Shown here piece after piece: positions 53,955-63,195 of a DNA stretch of 64,000 nt. Origin of the DNA: Candidatus Zhuqueibacterota bacterium (GTDB taxonomy: Bacteria > Zhuqueibacterota > Zhuqueibacteria > Residuimicrobiales > Oceaniaggregativiventaceae); NCBI GenBank assembly GCA_014728115.1, contig WJME01000045.1:1-64000 (forward strand), in the 5' to 3' direction. Under the pieces are notes generated by a model. The model had not been told where the DNA came from. It worked only from the letters and a program-made list of their open reading frames with translations, and did not search any database. A program made the translations under genes and the position numbers. Each line of letters begins with the position of its first letter. The first letter of the stretch is position 1.

Positions 53955-54605
53955 CTAACGATTCCCCGTCAACAGATTAATCAATTTAACTGTATGCTCA
54001 TCGATCTCGTCGATGATCTTTTTTGTTTTGCTTAACAAGAAACTATGAAACAGGGTCGCGGGTACGGCAATAGCCAATCCAGAAAGAGTAGTGTTCATGG
54101 CAGCCGAGATACCCATCGCAAGCAATCGAGCTTTTTCAGTCGGATCAATTCCTGGTGCGGAGACAGCCCGAAAGGCAAGGATAAGACCATAAATGGTCCC
54201 CATGAGTCCGATCAGAGTCGCAACATTAGCCCACATGGCCAGATAGTGAGTCCTCTCTTCGAGCTTTGGAATCACCTCCAGCATACCCTCATCTACAGAG
54301 TTTTGTATCGTTCTAAAGTCTACTTCTTCCTTGTCCACAACGGCGCGCAATCCACAACTCACGACCTGGGGAAGAGCCCGACCTTTAGCTCGTTCGCACA
54401 AATTCAATGCTTCCTTGACTTCTCCGGCACGAACCAGCTGGGTAATTTTTTTCATGAACGTGTCAGCATTGATATCGCTTTTAACCAAGATATAGATGGC
54501 ACGTTCAATGGCTATGGCTATCGTAAACGCAGCCGGGATCAATAAAGTCCACATAAATTGCCAGCCAGCAACATCCGGGCTAAAATTTCTTAGAATTTCC
54601 GACAT
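53955..54605 (-). CDS. MotA/TolQ/ExbB-type proton channel protein
   Basis: 216 residues. Three membrane helices: about 14-36, about 125-150 (ANVATLIGLMGTIYGLILAF) and about 165-190 (LSGLAIAVPATLFHSFLL). A cytosolic domain lies between helices 1 and 2. Pentameric family members form the stator through which protons drive ExbD/TolR. The ATG follows AGGAGGT. First of the four motor genes TolQ-ExbD-ExbD-AgmX. Confidence 0.92.
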   Translation of the reverse strand: MSEILRNFSPDVAGWQFMWTLLIPAAFTIAIAIERAIYILVKSDINADTFMKKITQLVRAGEVKEALNLCERAKGRALPQVVSCGLRAVVDKEEVDFRTIQNSVDEGMLEVIPKLEERTHYLAMWANVATLIGLMGTIYGLILAFRAVSAPGIDPTEKARLLAMGISAAMNTTLSGLAIAVPATLFHSFLLSKTKKIIDEIDEHTVKLINLLTGNR

Positions 54606-54661
54606 GGGTACCTCCTATATGACCACCAGGATTTAAAATTTTTCAATCAAAGAATATATTT

Positions 54662-55039
54662 TTATTTGTCTTCTTTTTCAAGGGAATTTTTGTATTTTTG
54701 TATGCGCTTGGTACTTTCGAGCTCTTTTCCATAATTTAAAATGATATCCGGTTTAGCCATAAGCTCTTTTTCAAAGGATCGCTCGGGAAAAGGCAAGGTT
54801 TCCACAGGGGTTTCTGCTTTGCGTGGAATAAGCGTCACGCTGGGCTTTTCAACCTCAGCCTCTATCCGTATGGTTTCCAGAATATGTTCTGTAAATTCCA
54901 CGTCCTCCACAGGTCTGTCATCTACCACGACGTCTCGAGGGGTATCTGCCGTGTCCGCAGAAACATTGGTATTGTTCGCTTGCTGGGCATAAAGGACTAG
55001 CGGAAAAAACAGCAAAACCCATATCTTTTGCACGATCAT
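54662..55039 (-). CDS. Small exported protein of the motor cluster
   Basis: 125 residues. Signal peptide (1-19, ending YAQQ), then a Thr/Asp/Val-rich, Pro-containing, probably disordered region. A basic and Glu-rich helical C-terminus (about 85-125) ends EKEDK. No family is recognised. Its place between the large TPR gene (13 nt gap) and tolQ (56 nt gap) makes it a likely periplasmic component of the same machine. ATG with AAGGAG. Confidence 0.7.
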   Translation of the reverse strand: MIVQKIWVLLFFPLVLYAQQANNTNVSADTADTPRDVVVDDRPVEDVEFTEHILETIRIEAEVEKPSVTLIPRKAETPVETLPFPERSFEKELMAKPDIILNYGKELESTKRIQKYKNSLEKEDK

Positions 55040-55052
55040 TAAAAACTCCTTA

Positions 55053-58000
55053 TCACGGTATTCGTCCTTTTTCGATCAACAATTCTTGTTTGACCTTATC
55101 GCTGGCCAATTCAGGTCTGAGCATATCGACCTTTTCTCGCCATCCAGGTAAGCTTTTAACAGCAACTTGTGCCCGTAATCCTTTTTTATCGATACGGTCA
55201 TCCCGAACCTCAAGGGCAATCGTGTTCTTGTCATCGACAAGCAGATCAGACAAGTCAATGATCGCCACAGAATCATCGACCGCTGCACCTCTTATGCGGG
55301 TGATAAGATCACCATTAAAATATAAATTCAGCACCTCATCTGCAACAAACGAGATCTCACAAGCGACGGGTAATCCATTCACCGCAAACTCTTTGCGGAA
55401 AAACGCTTCATTAACAGGCTCATAGACCACCTCGACGGTTTCTACCGAATCGACGACAACAACGGTATCGTGTCTTGTATAGCACCATATAGCCTGGCCC
55501 AACTCTGATGTTACACCCGGTATGATGGATGCAAATTGCCATGCGGTTTGGTCAAACGACGATAAGGTCCAGCCCTCGAAATAAGTAGGACTGGTCCTCC
55601 AGGTGGTATCGGTTATAAACATAGATTCTTTGATTTCGAGATCTACGAGCACGGCATATTGTTCAGGGGCAAACCGGACAAGCTGCAAAGTGATATTTTT
55701 TGCAAAGATAGATTCGTTATTGTATTTTTTAGCCATTTCATAACCATATTCCAAAGCAGACAATTCCAGATCCCGCAAGGCAAAATAATTGCTTTCAAAG
55801 GTAAACAAGCCCTCTTCCAATAATGGATCTGTGGTTTTTAAAAACATATCTCTGGCGCGATCACCATACTGCTTGGCTTCTATACTCAACGAGTCGCAGA
55901 GCAAGGCAAAATCAAGAGCAGTGGCAAGCATAGAGTCGCTACTCGTTTGAATAACTCTTTCCTCCAGATTTAACTGGGAGACCAATTGCAAATTCTGATC
56001 GTGCTGTGTCATTGAACTATCAAAGCTCTGATCACTAAATTCGAGCAAATTGGCAATGTCATCAGAAATTGTCTGTAGGTCATTAACGACAGCACCAAAA
56101 TCCATATCACTGAAAACCAGGGCACCATAGTTGTCGAATTTTTGGTGCAAAAGTTCTATGCCGTTTCGGGCGAGTTCTGCATAAAAGTCTGCCAGCATTT
56201 GTTCTGTGGAAACGAGTTTTTCTTTGCTCAATTCTACCCACTGAGATTCGATACCAAAGCTATCTGCTTCGGCGAGATTGCGTAAATATACATTTTGTGT
56301 TTCCGTAACTTGTGGGGCTATGGCGAGATCGACCACCCGTTTTCGATAAACCAGTGTCGGGAAATCGCCCAAGCCCTCGGGTATCGGGGCTTGCAAGACG
56401 GCATGAGCAGTTTCGAGAGATATATCGGCAATTTCATAATTGACCTGTGTCAGTCGATTTTTCGATCTATCGATCCATTTCATACCTATTCTTAAAATAC
56501 TGTCTTGTGTAACCGATGAGAGGCTGTCTAAACTCATTGTCGGATCGAGGCCCTCTTCCTGGCTCAATGTGGCTGCCCAGGTGTCGAGCAGGTCTGTTAA
56601 CCCGTTAATCGTACTGCGATAAGAGGTCGCGGATCGTTCATAGAGTTCCCTGGCGGCATCGTTGACTTCTTTTTTAGCCACAATTTTTCGGGTCGTTTCC
56701 ATCTCGGGTAATTGTTGATCGGCCCACGTCTGGGCAAAATCCTGATAGGTTTGGCCGATCAAATAAGAGGCTTCGTAAACTCGAAAGGTACCATACTCTG
56801 TGACCCCTCGCAGGTGACGGACGATCTCGAGCAGGAGATCTTTTTTCCGCTCTTTCTTACGGTTCAGTTCGGCTTCCGGAAGGGTAAACTGAATATCATG
56901 AAATTGTTCCAGCTTTACCTGTGCCAGTGCAAATTCAGATTCTGCTGCAAAATAATCGTTTCGCTCAATATCTTTCTGATCAAATTCTTCACTCTTTAAC
57001 AGTGCTTTTTGGTATTCAATAATGGCATTATAGGGTTCATCTTGTTTTTTGTAATAATTGCCGCGACGAAAGTGGGCTTCGATCACATAAGGACTTGCCG
57101 GATAACGCTGTGTAAACTCTAGAAAAAATTCATGCGCCGATTCTAATTCGTTTAACTCTCGGTAAAACATTGCAATCTCAAACGCCAGATCATCAGCAGC
57201 CTCATCCTGGGGAAACCGCTGCAAAAACAGTTTATTTACCCGGATACCACCTTCCCAATCTTCAGCCTGTGCAAAGTAGAGGCTAGAGTTATAGAGTGCA
57301 TCCCGGGCTCTGGATGTATCGGGATGGATCGTCGCCAGGCGTTCATAGACAAGGGCAGCATTGCGATAATCTCCGACTTCAGCATAGTCAAAGGCGAGAT
57401 TATTCTGCGCATCATAAACATAACCCGAATTCGGATGACTGGCCAAAAGAAAGGTATACGTTTCAATCGCACGATTATATTCCTGGGCTTTATCGTACTC
57501 TAGACCGGCATTAAAAAGCGCTAGATCGGCAAAATCGCTTCTGGGCGCTTCTTTGACCATTCGACGATATTCATTACCGGCTTTGAGATGCATTTGAGCC
57601 TCGGCAAGGACCTCAGCGCTGAGAAAAATAGACTCAGCCAATCGTCTGCGGGCGCGGGAGCGAATCTCTTCGTTGGCATTGCTTTCAATGATTTTTCTTG
57701 AAATAATCTCCGAAGAGCGGAAATCACCGCGGCCAAAATAACTTTCCATGATCGCATATCGTGCCTGAGCGACCTGATCGGAACCCGGAAAGTGCATCAG
57801 CAGTGTTTTAAAATACTTTAAGGCATTGCGAAATTGATTATGTCGGTAATATACAGCGCCGGCATTGGCCAAAAACAAAGGCGTCTCTATATCATGTGGA
57901 AAGAGCTTGATAAAATTATCATATGCAGTGGCCAACCGCGATTCAGATTCGCTCAAAGGGGTCGGCTGTAATTTCATTCGCTCCCGAAAGTTAAATCCTT

Positions 58001-59633
58001 CTGTCCCCTCCAGCTCTGCTTCCTTGCGCAACTCGGCAATACTCACAGGCTCTTCTTTTGCAGCCTGTTCTTCAGCTGCAGCAATGGCGTTCATTGCGGC
58101 ATCCCGTGCCAGAGCGACCGCATTTTTGGCTGCAAAACGTTGATATTGTGAATCCCAGTAAAGATTGCTGATTTTGAGATACTCGTCATAAGCCCGTTCT
58201 TGTTGATCCAATTTTGTGTCCAGTGTCAGGGCCATGTTCCAGTGAATCAGAGGAGTACTGGAATCCGATGGAAAGGAGCGTAAATATTTCTCGCTTTCCA
58301 CGACTGCTTGATAATAGATGTCCTGACGATCCTCTTCCTGTGCGGAATTGAGCAACCATGAAATATTATCCCGGAGAGCAGTTTCGGTCAGAATATAGGC
58401 TGTTTCTCTGACTTGCTCATCCTTATTTTTTTCCCACCATTCGGTTCCCTGATGATACCGGGTATACAACAGATCGCGAGCAAGGAACGCCAGGGCATCT
58501 TCTTCCTGTCGTCTTAGACACAGCACGATATTGTTTTGCACTTGCGGAGCAACACCCACATCCGGATACTCTTCGAGTAAAAGCTCATACGCCCGGATGG
58601 CCAGGGCATAATCCTCTTTCTCTCGCATATAAGCATCGCCCATTCGCTCGAGAATATCGACACCATATGGTCTTCCTCCGATTTCTCGGAGATAATTGAT
58701 CGCCGCGTCTGGCCCGCCTTTTTCCAAAAATGAAAGTCCGATATATTCAACGGCCTCTTCTACGAGCGAAGGATTGGTATATTTTCGCTCCGGATCGAAC
58801 TGCCTTGTATTATAGACGTCGTCTGCAAGTAAGGTAAAATAGGAAATAGCCCGATCATATTGAGAGAGACGATAATAGCTCCATCCCAGTCGGTACAGGG
58901 CTTCATCATAGCGCGGACTGGTTTCGAACTCTAATATCTGTTTATAATATTCGATCGCGACCTCGACCTGATTGTTGGGCGGATTGAAATAATATTCTCC
59001 AATGCGCATCAACAGATCCGGTTTGAGCTCGGTATTGGGAAATTCGGCTAATGTTTTTTGATAAAAGGTAAACGCGCTATCAAGGTGACCGCTTTCTTCC
59101 AGGAGAAAACCGATATTGTAAAAGGCATCATCGACATAAGTACTTTTGGGGTACTCTTCAATGATCAAAGCATACATGTGTAAAGAACTCGACAGATCCT
59201 TTGAAGGCTCGACGGGGGGTTGATCAATCTGATCTCGTTCATACAACGCATACAATCGATCGAACTCGCTCATGTCTTCCTGAAAATCCGCCTGTGTTTT
59301 TTCATAATACAGCTCGGCAAGTCTCATCATCACCCGGTCAGCGGTTTCGCTATTCGGATTATGAGCGAGAAACAGCTCTGCATCACGAATTCCTTGTTCA
59401 AGAAGATCGGCCCGCTCAACTTCGAGCCGGGTGATCTCGCGGGTGTAATGCGTCCGAAACCGTTCCAGCTCATCAAGAGAAAACTGTTTGAATCCACTAT
59501 CCGCGACGGTTTCACTCAGATCAGATGCGACATTTTGCCCCATCGCTGATGAAGCAAGGAACAGACATATAATCACGATCAATAGACCGGATTTCGGAAA
59601 ATGTGCAACAAATGATCTGATTCGTTTTGCCAT
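55053..59633 (-). CDS. Giant exported TPR protein with C-terminal galactose-binding-like domain
   Basis: 1526 residues from the ATG at 59633 (AGGAA upstream; the longer frame has no ribosome-binding site). Signal/anchor at about 13-33, a coiled coil, then about 20 or more TPR repeats (for example DDAFYNIGFLLEESGHLDSA and YDEALYRLGWSYYRLSQYDR) to about residue 1000, a helical region, and a C-terminal beta-sandwich (about 1340-1500). The sandwich has AFFRKEFAVNGLP and DEVLNLYFNGDLITRIRG, which resembles galactose-binding-like domains. Probably a periplasmic scaffold. In AgmX/Agl-type clusters, TPR proteins are recurring partners of the motor. Confidence 0.85.
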   Translation of the reverse strand: MAKRIRSFVAHFPKSGLLIVIICLFLASSAMGQNVASDLSETVADSGFKQFSLDELERFRTHYTREITRLEVERADLLEQGIRDAELFLAHNPNSETADRVMMRLAELYYEKTQADFQEDMSEFDRLYALYERDQIDQPPVEPSKDLSSSLHMYALIIEEYPKSTYVDDAFYNIGFLLEESGHLDSAFTFYQKTLAEFPNTELKPDLLMRIGEYYFNPPNNQVEVAIEYYKQILEFETSPRYDEALYRLGWSYYRLSQYDRAISYFTLLADDVYNTRQFDPERKYTNPSLVEEAVEYIGLSFLEKGGPDAAINYLREIGGRPYGVDILERMGDAYMREKEDYALAIRAYELLLEEYPDVGVAPQVQNNIVLCLRRQEEDALAFLARDLLYTRYHQGTEWWEKNKDEQVRETAYILTETALRDNISWLLNSAQEEDRQDIYYQAVVESEKYLRSFPSDSSTPLIHWNMALTLDTKLDQQERAYDEYLKISNLYWDSQYQRFAAKNAVALARDAAMNAIAAAEEQAAKEEPVSIAELRKEAELEGTEGFNFRERMKLQPTPLSESESRLATAYDNFIKLFPHDIETPLFLANAGAVYYRHNQFRNALKYFKTLLMHFPGSDQVAQARYAIMESYFGRGDFRSSEIISRKIIESNANEEIRSRARRRLAESIFLSAEVLAEAQMHLKAGNEYRRMVKEAPRSDFADLALFNAGLEYDKAQEYNRAIETYTFLLASHPNSGYVYDAQNNLAFDYAEVGDYRNAALVYERLATIHPDTSRARDALYNSSLYFAQAEDWEGGIRVNKLFLQRFPQDEAADDLAFEIAMFYRELNELESAHEFFLEFTQRYPASPYVIEAHFRRGNYYKKQDEPYNAIIEYQKALLKSEEFDQKDIERNDYFAAESEFALAQVKLEQFHDIQFTLPEAELNRKKERKKDLLLEIVRHLRGVTEYGTFRVYEASYLIGQTYQDFAQTWADQQLPEMETTRKIVAKKEVNDAARELYERSATSYRSTINGLTDLLDTWAATLSQEEGLDPTMSLDSLSSVTQDSILRIGMKWIDRSKNRLTQVNYEIADISLETAHAVLQAPIPEGLGDFPTLVYRKRVVDLAIAPQVTETQNVYLRNLAEADSFGIESQWVELSKEKLVSTEQMLADFYAELARNGIELLHQKFDNYGALVFSDMDFGAVVNDLQTISDDIANLLEFSDQSFDSSMTQHDQNLQLVSQLNLEERVIQTSSDSMLATALDFALLCDSLSIEAKQYGDRARDMFLKTTDPLLEEGLFTFESNYFALRDLELSALEYGYEMAKKYNNESIFAKNITLQLVRFAPEQYAVLVDLEIKESMFITDTTWRTSPTYFEGWTLSSFDQTAWQFASIIPGVTSELGQAIWCYTRHDTVVVVDSVETVEVVYEPVNEAFFRKEFAVNGLPVACEISFVADEVLNLYFNGDLITRIRGAAVDDSVAIIDLSDLLVDDKNTIALEVRDDRIDKKGLRAQVAVKSLPGWREKVDMLRPELASDKVKQELLIEKGRIP

Positions 59634-59681
59634 GAAAAAATTCCTAAAAACAAGAGATGAAGAGATAATTAACGGCATGAA

Positions 59682-62525
59682 CTATTGTTGCAAGAGTTGC
59701 CGAAGCCGAGACTCCCAATCTTCTTCTTCGGTAACACGTGTATCAAAGTAATGCTTTTCAAAGTAGGTTTGCCGTTCCATCTGTTCGAGTTGTATCTTTC
59801 TGTCCATCAGACGTTGTTGTAAAGCCCTTATTTGATCTTCGAATTGATCCAAACGGGATTCCAATTCATTTCGTCTGTCCTGCAATACATTTTCAATGAC
59901 CCGAAGATGCGTTGCATAGGTATCGATCGTTTCCAGACGTTCTTTGCGTGCAGCAAAGATCATTTCACTCAACTTTACGCCAGAGAAATCGTTCCAATAG
60001 GCCAACTGAGAACTTGGTACGTCGGGTAAAGACTCTTTGAGCACTTTGTGAAACTTGCTCATGCGCTCATTGAGTTGATCCAGATCTTTTTGCAACAGTT
60101 CGAGATTCATGCGCGTATGCATATTCAATTCTTGATTGTCTTGAAACTGTTGCAAAGCATCCAAAGTATTTTCGATACGTCGTTTTTCCAGATCGAGGTC
60201 CCGGTACACCGTGGAGAATTGATCTCTGCGAAAATCCATACTGGCTTCTTTTGCGGCCAGGGGATAATCGACAAGATAGGCCGTATTTACGATATCCCGA
60301 TCAGACTGAAAAGTGTCCAAGACTTTAAGCAGACGGTCTTTTTGCTTGAGAGCATTCTCGACAACCTCTTCCCTGTTCTGTTCCATACCCCATTGCACGA
60401 CCTGATCTAACTGCTGAATATGATTTAAAATATCGATTCGCTCATCGTAATAATCTTGTATGAGTTGAGTACCGGTATCGCTTTTTTCTCTTACCTGCGC
60501 CATAAAATCGCGCAATTCATCACGCGCCATATTGATTTCGAGATAGAGTTCCTCGCGTTTGAATTCTATGGCAGTCCGCTCCATTTCTTCCAGCTCGTCG
60601 ATGGCCTCGGTGCTTAAAGCGCGTTCTCGATCGAATTCACTCTGCATCGCCATGGCTTCATGAGCCCGCACCACATAACGATAGGCATTCATTGCCTGAT
60701 CGGGTTGCTCGGTTAACTGTTGGCAATGGGCGGACAAAACCAGTGCTTCATACGTAAAATTGGAGGCAAGATAATTTCTTAGCAAATCATGACTGGAGGC
60801 AATCGCCCGATTGTAACGGCCGGTTTGTAAATAGCTCCAGGCCTGGGCAATCAAGGCCTCATCGAATCCCTGAAAGCCCTGGGACACACGAGAAAAAACA
60901 TCCTGGGCCTTGTAGTAATTGCCCTGCTCATAATGCACCATTCCAAGTCGAATCAGAGCAGTATTTCGAATATAGGCGGTATTCAGACCCGTCCAGGGAT
61001 AACTGTTTTTATCTGCCAGGAATGTCAGAACAGGAAGAGCCTTTTCATAATCCCTCATATTGATCAAGGTGATCGCCAGCAACAACTGCGAGGGCAGATA
61101 AAAATCGCTGTCACTATCGATTTGCTCAAGCACGGCCTGGCAATTTGAAAATTGTCGATTGTCAAAATATTTATTTGCGGCTAAAAAGTGAGCATAGTAA
61201 ACAAGAGTAGGATCTGCCTGAGCAGCGAGATTCAAAAATCGCTGATAATATTGAAAAAATTGCTGGGAGCCCATAAAATCATTGGCATACTGCATCAGCC
61301 TTACCAGCGCTTCTGCATGGTATTGATCCACAGGCTCGATCTCCAGGACCTTTTCATATTCATTTTTGGCATCATCATAAGCCATGCGATGATAATTACA
61401 TTCGCCTATATAAAAGTGGATAGCCGTAGCGCCTTTTATATCATTCCCATAGATTTCCAGCACTTCAATCAATTGATATTCAGAGGCCATATAATACTCG
61501 TCTGCATAATTGAGCAGAGCCTGAGTGATTTGCTGGGTTTTCATTCTTTCCCGGGCGTCTTGATCTCCATTGATCAAAAGTTCATTACGTATGACCTGAT
61601 ACTCTGTCAATTTTGTCGTGACGTCGATCAATCTCTCGGCCTGCCAGGATTCAATGAACTCAGGTACAGACGGGTAAGCTTGACGCTCAAAACCGGCGGC
61701 GATCATCATATCGTACATATCCTCGTCCAGTTCACGTACAAGCCGTGTCTTTATATCTCTGAGGCTTTCGCGTGCTTCCTCTTCTTCAGTGACTCCGGCA
61801 GTCTCTTCCAGCCCCTCGGCGACCTCGTGGACATTTTTCGCTTCTATCTGGTAGCGAAGAAAATCTTCTTCGCTCAAGGGACCCATGCCCTTCCATTGAC
61901 TAAAGGTTTTATAGAGTTGATTTTGTTGTTCAGAAATTTCGTTCAGAGCTTTTTCGTCATTGTTGGCCCGGGCAAGAACCTTCAACCGTTCCAGAGTGTC
62001 AAAAATCCCCAGGAGGGTATCCATCTCTGTCGTATATTCATCGATCATCCCCCCGACGCGTTCGGCAGTATAAATTCCTTTGGTATATAAATCGCGATCT
62101 TGAATGAGCCCTGCAACGTTATCTTTTGCAATGGCAATCGACTGCAAAGCCTCGAGATCATCTCCATATTCCGCAATGGCCTGCAGTTGGGATAATTTAT
62201 CATATATAGTCATCAATTCTACCATTTCCTGACCGTACTCCCGGATCAAGGAATCCTGAAGACTATAGACGAGGTCGAACGCAGGAAGGCCATCTTTTCC
62301 GCGAAGAGAAATTTCCTGACGCACCAGTTGCACCAGTTGCAGCAATTGCAGCTCTCTGGCTACGAGTTCATTCATTGTCTCCTGGGTTTGGAGATTCAGA
62401 TAATACCGAACGCGTTCCTCAAAAGGAATAGAGTCAGGAAAAGGGGATTGGGTTTGCTGCTGAGCAAGTAAAATCGTGCAAAGATATAAAAGAATGATAA
62501 CTGAATCTCTATAGAGGCGGATCAT
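59682..62525 (-). CDS. Exported TPR/coiled-coil protein
   Basis: 947 residues from the ATG at 62525 (AAGAGGA 6 nt upstream). Signal peptide (1-21), a long helical/coiled-coil N-terminal region (about 30-330), TPR repeats (about 335-620: ATAIHFYIGECNYHRMAYDD, ALIRLGMVHYEQGNYYKAQD) and a C-terminal coiled coil (about 640-947). First gene of the motor cluster, directly behind a good promoter. No known family name; YbgF/AglT-like TPR partners of Tol-type motors are the nearest concept. Confidence 0.83.
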   Translation of the reverse strand: MIRLYRDSVIILLYLCTILLAQQQTQSPFPDSIPFEERVRYYLNLQTQETMNELVARELQLLQLVQLVRQEISLRGKDGLPAFDLVYSLQDSLIREYGQEMVELMTIYDKLSQLQAIAEYGDDLEALQSIAIAKDNVAGLIQDRDLYTKGIYTAERVGGMIDEYTTEMDTLLGIFDTLERLKVLARANNDEKALNEISEQQNQLYKTFSQWKGMGPLSEEDFLRYQIEAKNVHEVAEGLEETAGVTEEEEARESLRDIKTRLVRELDEDMYDMMIAAGFERQAYPSVPEFIESWQAERLIDVTTKLTEYQVIRNELLINGDQDARERMKTQQITQALLNYADEYYMASEYQLIEVLEIYGNDIKGATAIHFYIGECNYHRMAYDDAKNEYEKVLEIEPVDQYHAEALVRLMQYANDFMGSQQFFQYYQRFLNLAAQADPTLVYYAHFLAANKYFDNRQFSNCQAVLEQIDSDSDFYLPSQLLLAITLINMRDYEKALPVLTFLADKNSYPWTGLNTAYIRNTALIRLGMVHYEQGNYYKAQDVFSRVSQGFQGFDEALIAQAWSYLQTGRYNRAIASSHDLLRNYLASNFTYEALVLSAHCQQLTEQPDQAMNAYRYVVRAHEAMAMQSEFDRERALSTEAIDELEEMERTAIEFKREELYLEINMARDELRDFMAQVREKSDTGTQLIQDYYDERIDILNHIQQLDQVVQWGMEQNREEVVENALKQKDRLLKVLDTFQSDRDIVNTAYLVDYPLAAKEASMDFRRDQFSTVYRDLDLEKRRIENTLDALQQFQDNQELNMHTRMNLELLQKDLDQLNERMSKFHKVLKESLPDVPSSQLAYWNDFSGVKLSEMIFAARKERLETIDTYATHLRVIENVLQDRRNELESRLDQFEDQIRALQQRLMDRKIQLEQMERQTYFEKHYFDTRVTEEEDWESRLRQLLQQ

Positions 62526-62554
62526 CGAGAATCCTCTTAACAATACAAATCAAA

Positions 62555-62579
62555 ACGGCACCCTTGTAAGCGGCGCCGT
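62555..62579 (-). promoter_or_regulatory. Hairpin at the very start of the motor-cluster leader
   Basis: ACGGC(62555-62559)/GCCGT(62575-62579), with an extra CC/GG pair inside, followed on the minus strand by TTTTGATTTG. It lies between the promoter -10 and the ribosome-binding site and would form within a few nt of the predicted transcript start. Could protect the 5' end or act as a weak attenuator. Confidence 0.4.
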
Positions 62580-62588
62580 ATTTTAAAA

Positions 62589-62617
62589 AACATATAAAGA
62601 TTTTTTGCAAGTGTCAA
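62589..62617 (-). promoter_or_regulatory. Promoter of the TPR/TolQ/ExbD/AgmX cluster
   Basis: TTGACA (62617-62612), exactly 17 nt, then TATGTT (62594-62589). A second TTGACA lies 15 nt further upstream (62632-62627). Leader of about 55 nt to the ATG at 62525. Confidence 0.6.
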
Positions 62618-62734
62618 GTAAATATTTGTCAAATCTGCATGCGCAGGGGGTTATTTTCCCATTGTTTTTATAAGACTTGCAAATTTTTATACATTGCAAA
62701 ACCATTGAATTCATCTCATCCGGGTTGAAATGCT

Positions 62735-62760
62735 AAATCCGCATCTCATGGTGCGGATTT
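62735..62760 (-). terminator. Terminator-like hairpin after atpC
   Basis: Perfect 9-bp stem AAATCCGCA/TGCGGATTT (62735-62743, 62752-62760), loop of 8. The following T tract is weak (AGCATTTC), so it may be a 3'-stabilising hairpin rather than a full terminator. Confidence 0.45.
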
Positions 62761-62766
62761 GCATAA

Positions 62767-63168
62767 TCAGGCCACATCTAATCGATTCATCGCTCTTGCA
62801 AGAGCCCTTTGAGCCCTGGGAATGTCGATATCCGGATCGTATTTATTCTTTAACCGTTCAATGGCCCGGTCGCGGGCTTTTTCAGCCCGGCTTTTATCGA
62901 TATCCTGAGGCTTTTCCGCGCTATCCACCAACATTAACATGTTATCGTTGGCTATCGTGCAAAATCCATAGGCCGTCGCAAAAACTGACTTTTCTTTACC
63001 GTTTTCAATCGTAACCGAGCCTGGACGCAGCATGATCATAAACGGTTCATGATGTACCAAAACACCAAAATAGCCGTTTTGTCCGGGCGCCTTGACATGA
63101 GTCGCCTTACCATTAAAAATGACCCGTTCGGGTGTGACGATTTCCAGCGAAAAGGATTTGTCGTTCAT
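62767..63168 (-). CDS. atpC: ATP synthase F1 epsilon subunit
   Basis: 133 residues. N-terminal beta-sandwich (about 1-88: FSLEIVTPERVIFNGKATHV, PGQNGYFGVLVHHEPFM) and the two-helix C-terminus (about 90-133), which can act as a brake on hydrolysis. It sits 27 nt downstream of atpD, the usual order. Confidence 0.95.
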   Translation of the reverse strand: MNDKSFSLEIVTPERVIFNGKATHVKAPGQNGYFGVLVHHEPFMIMLRPGSVTIENGKEKSVFATAYGFCTIANDNMLMLVDSAEKPQDIDKSRAEKARDRAIERLKNKYDPDIDIPRAQRALARAMNRLDVA

Positions 63169-63195
63169 AACATAAAGTCTGGATTAAAAAAGGTT

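Noticed and set aside
62555-62579. Terminator of the atp operon at this hairpin.
   Set aside because: It lies downstream of a good promoter and close to its start site; the U tail is weak. The hairpin at 62735-62760 is a better placed atp end signal.
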